This document shows positions 18,389 through 27,025 of a stretch of 64,000 nucleotides of DNA, piece by piece (position 1 is the first letter of the stretch; the number at the start of each line of letters is the position of its first letter). Below the pieces are notes generated by a model, which searched no databases, was not told the DNA's origin, and saw only the letters and a list, made by a program, of their open reading frames with translations. Source of the DNA: Pseudomonas bharatica CSV86 (GTDB lineage Bacteria > Pseudomonadota > Gammaproteobacteria > Pseudomonadales > Pseudomonadaceae); contig NZ_AMWJ02000001.1 in NCBI RefSeq assembly GCF_000319305.2, positions 186,001 to 250,000 on the forward strand. The letters run 5' to 3'. The position numbers and the translations under genes were made by a program.

Positions 18389-18748
18389 ATGTATACCGAG
18401 CGCCGAATCGAGCGACACCTGCTCCCCAGCTTCCTCAAGGTCTACAACCGTTTCACCGATCAGCCCATCGGCTACCTGGGCTACGCATCGGAGGACGGCC
18501 TCATGTTGATCAGCACCCTGCCTTTGCTGGTCGGCCCCGACTTCGAACTGCAATTGCGCATTCCCGCCAAGGCCGGCGCCTGGCAGCGCATCAACATCAC
18601 CGCCAGTTGCCTGTGGTGCCACGAGGACGAAAGCCCCGGCTTCTACGACTCGGGGTTCATGTTGCTGCAGGCGCCCCGGGAGTACGACCAGTTGGTGGCG
18701 GCCCTGTTCAACTACTTCAGCTTCAGGCCGTTGCCGACATCGGCATGA
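18389..18748 (+). CDS. PilZ domain protein (c-di-GMP effector candidate)
   Basis: A 119-residue single-domain protein. The N-terminal RRIERHLL fits the RXXXR cyclic-di-GMP motif and LGYASEDGLMLIS sits where the DXSXXG strand should be, but the Asp/Ser of that motif are weak (ASEDG), so binding affinity is uncertain. The ATG at 18389 was preferred to the GTG at 18323. It precedes the exonuclease gene by 38 bases. Similar stand-alone PilZ genes occur next to sbcB in P. aeruginosa. Confidence 0.65.
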   Translation: MYTERRIERHLLPSFLKVYNRFTDQPIGYLGYASEDGLMLISTLPLLVGPDFELQLRIPAKAGAWQRINITASCLWCHEDESPGFYDSGFMLLQAPREYDQLVAALFNYFSFRPLPTSA

Positions 18749-18786
18749 GGTAGACTTCGGCGATTTACCGTTCAGGATGAATCGCC

Positions 18787-20217
18787 GTGACCTCCAGCAT
18801 TTTCTGGCACGACTACGAAACCACCGGCATCGATCCACGCTGCGACCGGCCCTTGCAGGTCGCCGGCGTGCGCACCGATCTGGAGCTCAACGAGATCGAA
18901 GCGCCGGTCAATCTGTTCTGCCAGCCGAGCGACGATATCCTGCCGCACCCGGCCGCCTGCCTGATCACCGGGATCACTCCGGCGCAACTGGCCCGTGATG
19001 GCCTGGCCGAAGCCGGCTTCATGACCCGGGTGCATGCCGAGCTGGCTCGTCCCGGTACCTGCGGCGCCGGCTACAACACCCTGCGCTTCGACGATGAAGT
19101 GACCCGCTACAGCCTGTACCGCAATTTCTTCGATCCCTATGCCCGGGAATGGCAGGGCGGCAACAGCCGCTGGGATCTGATCGACACGGTGCGCACGGCC
19201 TATGCGCTGCGTCCCGAGGGGATCGAGTGGCCGCAGGTGAATGGCCAGGTCAGCCTGCGCCTGGAACTGCTCAGCGCGGCCAACGGCATCCATCACGGCC
19301 AGGCACACGAGGCCTTGTCGGACGTGCGCGCAACCATCGCCCTGGCCCGCCTGATCCGGCAAAAGCAACCGCGCCTCTATGAGTGGCTGTTCGAGCTGCG
19401 CAGCAAACATAAAGTCCTCGATCAGATCCGTCTGTTGCAGCCCTTGGTACATATTTCCGGACGTTTTTCGGCGGCGCGTAATTATCTTGGCGTGGTGCTG
19501 CCGCTGGCTTGGCATCCGGCCAATCGCAATGCCCTGATCGTTTGTGACTTGCACCAGGATATTGCACCGTTGTTGAAGGAAGATTCCGAAGTATTGCGCC
19601 AGCGTTTATACATGCGTCGCGAGGAAATGCCTGAAGGACAATTGCCGGTTCCTCTCAAGTTGTTGCACATCAATCGCTGCCCGGTGGTGGCGCCATTGGC
19701 GGTATTGCGCAAGCAGGATCAGCTCCGCCTGGGCCTCGATATGTCCGAATTGCTACGCCGTGGTGAACAGCTGATTGCCGTGCAGGAGCAGTGGGAAAAT
19801 AAATTGACGTCAATTTATGAAGGCAGGGAATTTGCCCCTGGTGAAGATCCCGAGCAGCAGCTGTATGACGGATTTTTCGGTGACCGCGACCGGCGTCTGT
19901 GCGAGCAGGTACGCATGGCCGATCCTCAGCAATTGGCGAGTGGGCAGTGGATGTTCGACGATCCGCGTCTGACAGAGTTATTGTTCCGATATAGGGCCAG
20001 GAACTTTCCGGCGAGCCTCAGTGAAACGGAGCAAGTGCAATGGAGAACATTCTGCCAGCAGCGGCTTAATGACGAAGCGATGGGCGCGCCGCATACCCTC
20101 GCCGCCTTTGAAACCGCGCTGCAGGAGGCTTTGGCTACGGCCGATGGCGCGCAGCGGGCCTTGCTTGAAGCGTGGCGTGCACACGCCAATGGCCTGCGCC
20201 AGCGGCTGGGAATGTAA
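18787..20217 (+). CDS. sbcB: exodeoxyribonuclease I
   Basis: A 476-residue 3'-5' single-strand DNA exonuclease used in recombination and mismatch repair. The DEDDh motif begins with Asp9 and Glu11 in HDYETTGID; NTLRFDDEVTRYSLYRNFFDPYAREW and HEALSDVRATIALARLI carry the other acidic residues and the catalytic histidine. The start is a GTG 38 bases after the PilZ gene. The C-terminal SH3-like and helical parts are complete. Its transcript ends at the palindromic terminator shared with turA. Confidence 0.9.
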   Translation: MTSSIFWHDYETTGIDPRCDRPLQVAGVRTDLELNEIEAPVNLFCQPSDDILPHPAACLITGITPAQLARDGLAEAGFMTRVHAELARPGTCGAGYNTLRFDDEVTRYSLYRNFFDPYAREWQGGNSRWDLIDTVRTAYALRPEGIEWPQVNGQVSLRLELLSAANGIHHGQAHEALSDVRATIALARLIRQKQPRLYEWLFELRSKHKVLDQIRLLQPLVHISGRFSAARNYLGVVLPLAWHPANRNALIVCDLHQDIAPLLKEDSEVLRQRLYMRREEMPEGQLPVPLKLLHINRCPVVAPLAVLRKQDQLRLGLDMSELLRRGEQLIAVQEQWENKLTSIYEGREFAPGEDPEQQLYDGFFGDRDRRLCEQVRMADPQQLASGQWMFDDPRLTELLFRYRARNFPASLSETEQVQWRTFCQQRLNDEAMGAPHTLAAFETALQEALATADGAQRALLEAWRAHANGLRQRLGM

Positions 20218-20238
20218 GCAATGTAAAGACCGCCCAAT

Positions 20239-20266
20239 AAAAAACGCCGGCATGCCGGCGTTTTTT
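20239..20266. terminator. bidirectional intrinsic terminator
   Basis: A perfect palindrome (AAAAAACGCCGGCA and its complement) with flanking A and T runs closes sbcB on the plus strand and turA on the minus strand. Confidence 0.85.
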
Positions 20267-20283
20267 ATTGGTAGAGGCGCAAA

Positions 20284-20664
20284 TCAATCCAGCAGGGTAG
20301 CCCAGCCTTCTACAACGTCACCGCCCCACTTGGCTTTCCACTCTTTGAGGGTCTTGTGGTTGCCACCTTTGGTTTCGATGATTTCACCGTTGTGCGGGTT
20401 CTTGTATTGCTTGACCTTGCGAGCGCGCTTGGTGCCGGCGGGTTTAACTGCAGCGCCACGTGGCGCCTTGTTCAGCTTGGCGTCCGGGTCCAGCAGGGCA
20501 ATGATGTCTTTCAGGGATTTACCGTAGGTCCCCATCAGATCGCGCAGCTTCTTTTCGAACTCCAGCTCTTGTTGCAGCTTGTTGTCTTCGGACAGATTCT
20601 TCAGGCGGGCTTGCAGTTCTTTGATGGCTTCTTCGGTGGCGCGATATTCGTTGATCAGGGACAT
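20284..20664 (-). CDS. turA: H-NS-like xenogeneic silencer MvaT family (TurA)
   Basis: A 126-residue nucleoid-associated protein. Residues 1-60 form the coiled-coil oligomerisation region (MSLINEYRATEEAIKELQAR), and the C-terminal KQYKNPHNGEIIETKGGNHKT and LKEWKAKWG form the AT-pincer DNA-binding domain. It silences AT-rich acquired genes. The position between sbcB and purU is the same as P. aeruginosa mvaT, and P. putida TurA (PP_1366 from memory). The ATG at 20664 has AAGGAA upstream. This is a core member; other paralogues are expected elsewhere. Confidence 0.9.
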   Translation of the reverse strand: MSLINEYRATEEAIKELQARLKNLSEDNKLQQELEFEKKLRDLMGTYGKSLKDIIALLDPDAKLNKAPRGAAVKPAGTKRARKVKQYKNPHNGEIIETKGGNHKTLKEWKAKWGGDVVEGWATLLD

Positions 20665-20965
20665 GAGTCGTTCCTTGCAAATTGGGAGTTCTGGGTAACA
20701 GTGAGGCAATAATAGTCAGACAATTTGCTCAAGTAAACATTGAAGTGCTGCACGTTTGATTGTTTATTCCCGGCATCGATTGTGGCGCTGGCACTTTACA
20801 ACTCCCGTCGGGTGAAATTCGCAACTAATTCAATGTCGCTTTTCCGAGACCGGGCCGACAGCCGCTGCTCCAGATGCAGCGGCTCCCCGGACGTCACATG
20901 GATACTGAAGTTTTGCCCGGCAGTCGTTAGAATGTGCGCCTTTGCGAAGTTCTGGAGCCCCCTGC
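20665..20965. other. turA-purU divergent intergenic region
   Basis: 301 bases without a gene. It holds the turA promoter described separately and, on the plus side, the purU leader with TTCTGGAGC as a Shine-Dalgarno area. AT content is visibly higher near 20700-20770. Nothing else was recognised. Confidence 0.6.
20709..20737 (-). promoter_or_regulatory. candidate sigma-70 promoter of turA
   Basis: Minus strand TTTACT (20732-20737) and TATTAT (20709-20714) with a 17-base spacer, 45 bases upstream of the start codon, in an AT-rich patch. Confidence 0.5.
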
Positions 20966-21817
20966 ATGCGTACCTATCGGCTGGTGATAGCCTGCCCCGA
21001 CCGTGTCGGCATCGTCGCCAAAGTCAGTAATTTCCTGGCGTCCCACAATGGCTGGATCACCGAAGCGAGCCATCATTCCGATGACCTGAGCGGCTGGTTC
21101 TTCATGCGCCACGAAATCCGTGCCGATACCCTGCCGTTTGGCATCGAGGCGTTCCGCGAGGCATTCGCGCCGATCGCCGAAGAGTTCTCCATGACCTGGC
21201 GCATTACCGACACCGACCAGAAAAAGCGTGTCGTGCTCATGGCCAGCCGCGAGTCCCATTGCCTGGCCGACCTGCTGCACCGCTGGCACAGCAACGAGCT
21301 GGACTGCGAGATCCCTTGCGTGATCTCCAACCATGACGATCTGCGCAGCATGGTCGAGTGGCATGGCATTCCGTTCTTCCACGTTCCGGTCGACCCGAAG
21401 GACAAGCAGCCGGCGTTCGCCGAAGTCTCGCGCCTGGTCAAGGAGCATGGTGCGGATGTGGTGGTGCTGGCGCGCTACATGCAGATCCTGCCGCCGCAGC
21501 TGTGCGAGGAATACGCGCAGAAGGTCATTAACATCCACCACAGCTTCCTGCCATCCTTCGTCGGTGCCAAGCCGTACCACCAGGCCTCGCTGCGCGGTGT
21601 GAAGCTGATCGGCGCGACCTGCCACTACGTTACCGAAGAGCTGGACGCCGGCCCCATCATCGAGCAGGACGTGGTGCGTGTCAGCCACAGCGACAGCATC
21701 GAGGACATGGTTCGTTTCGGTCGTGACGTCGAAAAGATGGTCCTGGCCCGTGGCCTGCGTTACCACCTGGAAGACCGCGTGCTGGTGCACGGCAACAAGA
21801 CCGTGGTCTTCAACTGA
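20966..21817 (+). CDS. purU: formyltetrahydrofolate deformylase
   Basis: A 283-residue enzyme that hydrolyses 10-formyl-THF to THF and formate, balancing one-carbon pools for purine synthesis. An N-terminal ACT domain (MRTYRLVIACPDRVGIVAKV, about residues 1-80) is followed by a formyltransferase domain with VINIHHSFLPSFVGAKPY, whose Asn/His are catalytic, and the later DAGPIIEQDVVRVSH carrying the aspartate. The ATG at 20966 fits the family N-terminus. Orientation and neighbours match the P. aeruginosa mvaT-purU1 locus. Confidence 0.9.
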   Translation: MRTYRLVIACPDRVGIVAKVSNFLASHNGWITEASHHSDDLSGWFFMRHEIRADTLPFGIEAFREAFAPIAEEFSMTWRITDTDQKKRVVLMASRESHCLADLLHRWHSNELDCEIPCVISNHDDLRSMVEWHGIPFFHVPVDPKDKQPAFAEVSRLVKEHGADVVVLARYMQILPPQLCEEYAQKVINIHHSFLPSFVGAKPYHQASLRGVKLIGATCHYVTEELDAGPIIEQDVVRVSHSDSIEDMVRFGRDVEKMVLARGLRYHLEDRVLVHGNKTVVFN

Positions 21818-21821
21818 GGCC

Positions 21822-22094
21822 ATGGCCGATCCGCTCGACAAGGCTGCGGCCAATCCCCCGCCTACCCTGGGCGAGGGCTGTCTCAGCCGTTATGACCCGG
21901 ATGCCCTGGGCAGCGAGGACGGCACCGATTTCCCCGGTGCCGCCGAGCTGTGGCAGGCGCAGTTAGCGGCGCAGGCCGCTGATCCGTTCGAGCAGCGGCT
22001 TGCCCAGCAGGCAGAGAAAGACCGGCCCGCCGGCGACCAGGTAGAAATAGTAGGTAACAACCCGCCAGACCAGCACCGCGGCCGCCGCCGTTGA
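21822..22094 (+). CDS. putative small protein downstream of purU
   Basis: A 90-codon frame starting four bases after the purU stop with GAGG just upstream. The first 50 residues (LGEGCLSRYDPDALGSEDG, then FPGAAELWQAQL) look like a real acidic, low-complexity protein, and I have a vague memory of similar short Pseudomonas proteins. The 3' half, however, lies antisense over the flippase-like gene from 21963 and looks like shadow sequence, so the true C-terminus may be altered. Treat as tentative. Confidence 0.35.
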   Translation: MADPLDKAAANPPPTLGEGCLSRYDPDALGSEDGTDFPGAAELWQAQLAAQAADPFEQRLAQQAEKDRPAGDQVEIVGNNPPDQHRGRRR

Positions 22095-22955
22095 TTTGCC
22101 GACCATCGGTGTCAGCAAGGTTGCAGAGGTCAGTTCCGCCGCACCCGCGCCGCCCGGCAGCAGGCTGAATTGCCCGGCACTCAACGACAGCACCTGGACC
22201 AGGAAGCTGGACACCCACTGCAGGTTGCCCCCCAGCCCCGCCAGGACCAGGTAAAGCACGCTGTAGCGAAGCGCCCAGTGCAGGCAGGTGAGCATGAACA
22301 CCAGGGCCAGCACCCTGCGCGGCAGACGCAAGGTCGCCCGGAATGCCCGGAAGAAATGCAACAGTCGTCTTGCCCAGCGCCGCCGCGTTGCGCTGCGTAC
22401 ATTCAGTTTCTTCAGCAGGCGGCCATTCCAGCGCATCCAGTCGCGCCGCCAGCGCAGCAACCCGATACCCATGCCCAGTACCGCGAGCATCAGCAGCGCG
22501 CTGCCCAGCAGCATGCCTTCAAGGCTACGCCCCACGCTGTGAAACAGGGTATAGATGACGATCGCGAAAACGGCGCAGAGGAAAAACAGCAGGTCATTCA
22601 ACTGGTCCATGGCGAATACCGCGCCACTGTGGGCCGGCCGTACACGATCCCGCGAGAGCAGGGCCATCAGGGTCAGCGGGCCGCCGCTGCCGCCGGGTGT
22701 GGTGCAGATGGCGAACTCCGTGGCCATGACCACCCCGAGGCTGCGCAGGCGGCCGATCTTCTCGCCCTGGCTGCCCAGCAACAAGCGCAGGCGCAACGAA
22801 TTGAGCGCCCAGCACAGGACGATCATGCCGAACAATGCCAGCAGCAGCCCTGGAGGAAAGCCGCGCAGGCGAGGCAGCAGGTCACTGCCTCCGAGCAGGA
22901 CCGGCACCAGCGCTGCCATCACCAGCGCTGCCAGCAGCCAGCCGAAGCGGTTCAC
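21963..22955 (-). CDS. lysylphosphatidylglycerol synthase-type transmembrane protein (UPF0104)
   Basis: A 330-residue integral membrane protein with about eight helices and the family hallmarks EFAICTTPGGSGGP (near residue 80) and LPGGAGAAELTSATLL near the C-terminus. The soluble aminoacyl-PG synthase domain is absent, so it is probably a flippase-like or lipid-transfer partner. The start is a GTG whose bases overlap the TGA of the deacetylase gene (GTGA), so translation is coupled. With the glycosyltransferase and deacetylase it forms a three-gene operon that may build and move a glycolipid. Confidence 0.75.
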   Translation of the reverse strand: MNRFGWLLAALVMAALVPVLLGGSDLLPRLRGFPPGLLLALFGMIVLCWALNSLRLRLLLGSQGEKIGRLRSLGVVMATEFAICTTPGGSGGPLTLMALLSRDRVRPAHSGAVFAMDQLNDLLFFLCAVFAIVIYTLFHSVGRSLEGMLLGSALLMLAVLGMGIGLLRWRRDWMRWNGRLLKKLNVRSATRRRWARRLLHFFRAFRATLRLPRRVLALVFMLTCLHWALRYSVLYLVLAGLGGNLQWVSSFLVQVLSLSAGQFSLLPGGAGAAELTSATLLTPMVGKSTAAAAVLVWRVVTYYFYLVAGGPVFLCLLGKPLLERISGLRR

Positions 22956-23716
22956 GGCACCGGCCTGCTGGCCAGCCACGCCATCTTGGTCATGGGCGTA
23001 CGCCCGTCGGCGAGTAGGCGCTGCAAAGTATCCAGCCAATAATTGCGGGAAAAGTCATGACGCATATCCACCGGATGCAGCCCCAGGCGCAGGGTGCTGG
23101 CACCGTGCATGCGTCGCTCCTGCATTGTGCTGACGGCTTTCGACAAGCCCCGGCGCCAGGCGCTGCGTGCGCTCCACACCAACCCCGGAGCCTTGATCGC
23201 GGTGAAGTCCGGCAGTCGATAGAGATGCTGCGGGTCGCTGGTGTAATGCAGCGGTAGCTGGCGCAGTGCCTGGCGGGTGCCTTCGCTCATCAGCCAGGCG
23301 GGGGCGACGAAGCCGGTCAGTGGCCAGTCCAGGCGCTGGAACAGCTCGACCCCTGCTTCCAGGCGCTGCAATGCCTGGGCTTCGCTCAAACCGTAGAACT
23401 CGCCCTCCCAAGTGTAGATGCGGCGCATGAAGTAGTCGCGAAGCGAGCGCGGGGCGGGCCCATCGTCGGCGTGGTAATAACCGTGCAGGGCCAGTTCGTC
23501 GCCACGCACCAGCCGTCGTTGCATGATCCGGCGAAACCCGGCGTCTTGCTCCAGGGCATTGCGCTTGTGGAAATCCGGGACCACCAGCAGGGTCATGGGC
23601 ACCTCGCCCAGGGCGTCCACGGCTTCGACGAAGGGCTGGTAGTCCGGCCAGGTTTCCGGCGCTACGTCGTGCAGTACCAGCAGCACGCTACGGCCGGCAG
23701 CGAGGCGCTCATGCAT
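22952..23716 (-). CDS. polysaccharide deacetylase-like protein, DUF2334 family
   Basis: A 254-residue cytoplasmic protein with the NodB-fold features of DUF2334: VLLVLHDVAPETWPDY near the N-terminus (metal-binding Asp), ELALHGYYHAD (His-X3-His-like metal site at about residue 80) and RLGLHPVDMR near the C-terminus. It likely removes an acetyl group from a sugar or lipid-linked sugar. The ATG at 23716 overlaps the glycosyltransferase 3' end by eight bases; the downstream flippase-like gene overlaps its stop. No signal peptide is present, so it acts inside the cell. Confidence 0.75.
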   Translation of the reverse strand: MHERLAAGRSVLLVLHDVAPETWPDYQPFVEAVDALGEVPMTLLVVPDFHKRNALEQDAGFRRIMQRRLVRGDELALHGYYHADDGPAPRSLRDYFMRRIYTWEGEFYGLSEAQALQRLEAGVELFQRLDWPLTGFVAPAWLMSEGTRQALRQLPLHYTSDPQHLYRLPDFTAIKAPGLVWSARSAWRRGLSKAVSTMQERRMHGASTLRLGLHPVDMRHDFSRNYWLDTLQRLLADGRTPMTKMAWLASRPVP

Positions 23717-24833
23717 GGGCGCGTACCGGCAGGTCGCTGTAGCCGAGCACCGCGCGGTAATGGGCAAGCAGGCCGCTGACCACGTTGTCCCAACTGTAGT
23801 GCCGCTCTACATGCCGCCGTGCCTGTTGCCCGAGTTCATGGGTGCCGCGCTCGAAGACCTCGCGCACCGCATTGGCCATGGCCTGGCCGTCACCCGGCTG
23901 GCAAAGCTGGCCGCAGCCTGGATCGACGATCTCGGTAAAGGCCCCGGCGGCCACCGCGACCACGGGAGTACCGCTGGCCATGGCTTCGAGAATCACCAGG
24001 CCGAAGGTTTCCTGGTCGCCGGCGTGCACCAGCAGGTCGGCGCTGGCCAGCAGCCGGGCGACTTCGCTGGCCGGGCGGAAGCAGTCGAACACCGTGACGT
24101 TGTCCGGCACATTGGCGGGCATATGCGAGCCCACCAGCAGCAGGTGCCAGGGCTTGCCGAGGCGCTGGATGCAGTCGAGCAGCACCGGCAGGTTCTTTTC
24201 CCGCGAGCCGCGTCCGGCGAAGACCAGCAGGCGAGTATCGTCGCTCAGCCCGAGTTCGGCACGCAGTCCAGGGTCGCGGCGTTCTGGATGGAAGGTCTCC
24301 AGGTCGACGCCCAGGCGCTGCACATGCACATCACGTATGCCAAGTCTGCGCAGCTTGTGGGCCATGACCTGGCTAGGCGCGAGAACCCGGTCGAAATTGC
24401 CGTAGAGCCTGCTGACATAGGCTTCGACATTGGGGGTAAACCAATTGCCCATGCGGTTGCTGACCAGCAGCGGCAGATCGGAGTGATAAAAGCCGATCAC
24501 CGGCACGTCCAGCCGGCGACGCGCATCCAGCGCAGCCCAGGCGGTGAGGTAGGGGTCGCCGACCTCGATCAGGTCGGGCTGCAGCTCGCGCAGGACATTG
24601 CACCAAGGCGCCAGGCGCAGCGGAAAACGGTAGCCATTGCCGAATGGCAGCGGCGGGGCGGGTACCTCGTGGATTCCGTTGTGGTGGCGCGCGCTGGCGC
24701 CGGGAATCAGCAGGCTGTGTCGAACATTCGGTGCAAGGCCCAGGCGGCGGTGTTTGGCATCAAGATAGGTACGCACTCCGCCGCTGGCAGGGGCGTAGAA
24801 CATGGTGATGTCAGCGATATGCACGATCAGCAT
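23709..24833 (-). CDS. glycosyltransferase family 4 (GT-B fold)
   Basis: A 374-residue GT-B enzyme. The N-terminal acceptor domain begins MLIVHIADITMFYAPASGGVRTY with the glycine-rich loop, and the C-terminal donor domain has FAGRGSREKNLPVLLDCI and the EX7E signature HAGDQETFGLVILEAMASGTPVV. It probably adds a hexose from a nucleotide sugar to a lipid. The ATG at 24833 is preceded by GGGAGGG. It is the first gene of the overlapping operon with the DUF2334 protein and the UPF0104 membrane protein. Confidence 0.85.
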   Translation of the reverse strand: MLIVHIADITMFYAPASGGVRTYLDAKHRRLGLAPNVRHSLLIPGASARHHNGIHEVPAPPLPFGNGYRFPLRLAPWCNVLRELQPDLIEVGDPYLTAWAALDARRRLDVPVIGFYHSDLPLLVSNRMGNWFTPNVEAYVSRLYGNFDRVLAPSQVMAHKLRRLGIRDVHVQRLGVDLETFHPERRDPGLRAELGLSDDTRLLVFAGRGSREKNLPVLLDCIQRLGKPWHLLLVGSHMPANVPDNVTVFDCFRPASEVARLLASADLLVHAGDQETFGLVILEAMASGTPVVAVAAGAFTEIVDPGCGQLCQPGDGQAMANAVREVFERGTHELGQQARRHVERHYSWDNVVSGLLAHYRAVLGYSDLPVRAHA

Positions 24834-24977
24834 CCCTCCCGGATCTTCTTTCGGACAGTCATGCGGCGCAGGCAAGCCGCAGTTACGTGCCTTAAGGTTG
24901 ACCCTGGACAAGGATAGTTTGTTCGAATTGTTACGGCAGGGTCCGGCGGCAATCTGCCGCCGGACGGGGCGGTGGGA

Positions 24978-26852
24978 TCAGATGCGGAAGCTGCCGACCA
25001 AGTGCTTCAGGCGACCGGCCTGCTGCTCCAGGTCCGCGCAGGCGCGCAGGGTCGATTGCAGGTTTTCGACACCTTCCTGGTTGAGCATGTTGATTTCACT
25101 GATATCCATGTTGATCGAGTCGACCACGGCGGTCTGTTCCTCGGTGGCAGTGGCCACCGACTGGTTCATGCCGTCGATCTCGCCGATGCGCTGGGTCACG
25201 CTGCTCAGGCGCTCGCCCGCCTGGTTGGCGATGCTTACGCTGTCGTGGCTGTGGCGCTGGCTTTGGCTCATGGTTTCCACGGACTCGCGGGCACCGACCT
25301 GCAACTCTTCGATCATGTTCTGCACTTGCTGCGCCGACTCCTGGGTGCGGTGCGCCAGGTTGCGCACCTCGTCGGCCACCACCGCGAAGCCGCGCCCGGC
25401 CTCGCCGGCGCGTGCCGCTTCGATGGCGGCGTTGAGCGCCAGCAGGTTGGTCTGCTGGGAAATGCTGGTGATCACTTCGAGGATCTGGCCGATGTTCACG
25501 GTCTTGCTGTTCAGCGTCTCGATGTGGGTACTGGAGGTCGAGATCATGTCCGACAGACGATTCATCGCCTGAATGCTACGGTCCACTACCTGCTGGCCTT
25601 CCTCGGCCAGATGACGCGCCGAGCTGGCCTGTTGCGAAGCCTGGGCAGCGTTATGGGCGATCTCCTGGGCGGCGGCACCGAGCTGGTTGATTGCCGCGGC
25701 AACGCTGTTGGTGCGGTTGCTTTGCTCATCGGAGTTGACCATCGACGAGTTGGAGGCCGCGACCACGCGCAGGGCCACCTCGTTGACATGCTCGGTGGCC
25801 GAGGCCACTTCGCGGATCGACTGGTGGATACGTTCGACGAAATGGTTGAAGGCCTTGCCGAGCATGCCGAATTCGTCGTGGTTGTGAATGCTCAGGCGAC
25901 GGGTCAGGTCGCCTTCGCCTTGGGCGATGCCTTCCATCGCGCGGATCATGGTGTGCAGCGGACGCATCAGCACGTTGATCAGCAGGCCCAGCAGGCCGAT
26001 GATGAAGCCCACTGCAATGAGGGTGGCGATCACTGCCGACGTGCGGAACTTGCTGAGCATTCCGTAGGCCTTGTCCTTGTCTACAGCCAGGCCGATATAC
26101 CAGTTGGCCGAAGGCAGGCCTTTGACGGGGGTAAAGCTGAGGATGGTCGGCTTGCCGTCCATTTCCACTTCCACCGGCTTCTTGTCAAGGCGTGGGGTGT
26201 TGCTCGGGAACAATTCGCTCATGGCCTTCATGGTCAGGTCCTTGTTCGGGTGAACGAGGATCTTGCCCTGGTCACTGACCAGGAAGGCGTAGCCCATGCC
26301 GCCGAAATTCAGCGAGTTGATGATTTCCACCAGGCCATCGAGGGCCAGGTCGCCACCGACCACGCCGATCTGCGCGGATACCGGGGTGACGATGGAGATC
26401 ACCATCTTGCCGGTGCTCATATCGATGTAGGGCTCGGTCAGGATGGTCTTGCCGGCGGCCAGGCCGTCCTTGTACCAGGGACGAGCACGTGGATCGTAGC
26501 CATCGGGCATCTTCAACTGCGGGCGAATGGTGAAGTCACCATTCGGATGACCCATGTAGGTAGTAAGGAAGCTGGATGTCAGTGCTTTCTGGCCGAGCAC
26601 GGTGCCGACGTTCTGTGGATCGGCAGCGATGTTCTGCACCGCGTTCTCTACCAGCAGAATGCGGCCATCAAAAAGATTCTTGATATTGGTCGCCGTGGTA
26701 TCGCCCATCTCGCCGAGATAGTTCTCCAGGTTTTCCCGGATGGCATTACGCTGCAAGTAGTCGTTGTACAAGGTGAACAGGCTGAACGCGAGCATCACGA
26801 TCAGTGAGGCAGCCAACAATATCTTGTGGCTGAAACGGAGATTTTTATTCAT
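24978..26852 (-). CDS. mcpG: methyl-accepting chemotaxis protein, dCache amino-acid/GABA type
   Basis: A 624-residue chemoreceptor: transmembrane helix at 10-30, periplasmic double-Cache domain, second helix near 283-305, HAMP, then a cytoplasmic signalling hairpin containing [18 protein letters not shown]. The Cache pocket carries the amino-group recognition motif with Tyr119, Arg124, Trp126, Tyr127 (YDPRARPWY) and an aspartate in VVGGDLALD (168/172), so it should sense amino acids or GABA. Position next to the HerA-like and pit genes matches McpG (PP_1371, GABA receptor) of P. putida from memory. No CheR-binding pentapeptide is seen at the C-terminus. Confidence 0.8.
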   Translation of the reverse strand: MNKNLRFSHKILLAASLIVMLAFSLFTLYNDYLQRNAIRENLENYLGEMGDTTATNIKNLFDGRILLVENAVQNIAADPQNVGTVLGQKALTSSFLTTYMGHPNGDFTIRPQLKMPDGYDPRARPWYKDGLAAGKTILTEPYIDMSTGKMVISIVTPVSAQIGVVGGDLALDGLVEIINSLNFGGMGYAFLVSDQGKILVHPNKDLTMKAMSELFPSNTPRLDKKPVEVEMDGKPTILSFTPVKGLPSANWYIGLAVDKDKAYGMLSKFRTSAVIATLIAVGFIIGLLGLLINVLMRPLHTMIRAMEGIAQGEGDLTRRLSIHNHDEFGMLGKAFNHFVERIHQSIREVASATEHVNEVALRVVAASNSSMVNSDEQSNRTNSVAAAINQLGAAAQEIAHNAAQASQQASSARHLAEEGQQVVDRSIQAMNRLSDMISTSSTHIETLNSKTVNIGQILEVITSISQQTNLLALNAAIEAARAGEAGRGFAVVADEVRNLAHRTQESAQQVQNMIEELQVGARESVETMSQSQRHSHDSVSIANQAGERLSSVTQRIGEIDGMNQSVATATEEQTAVVDSINMDISEINMLNQEGVENLQSTLRACADLEQQAGRLKHLVGSFRI

Positions 26853-27025
26853 GGCGTGTTGGGTCCGCTAAGGTCTTGAATATCCGGGTGGTTCGCACGG
26901 AGTCGCTGATGAGAGTCAGAGAGAGGTCCCATGTCCTTATCGGGGATTTCCTGTTTTTCGAGCGATCAATCACACTTTGATATCGGCTGATTCACACAAA
27001 AGCTTTATATGGAGGATGAAAAAAC

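Noticed and set aside
24972..26807. 611-codon plus-strand frame opposite the chemoreceptor gene
   Set aside because: Antisense shadow of a clear MCP; no start context and no recognisable domain.
26937..26945. FliA-type -10 (CCCCGATAA on the minus strand) before the chemoreceptor gene
   Set aside because: No suitable -35 TAAA/TCAA element at 15-base spacing was found, so a flagellar sigma promoter is not supported.
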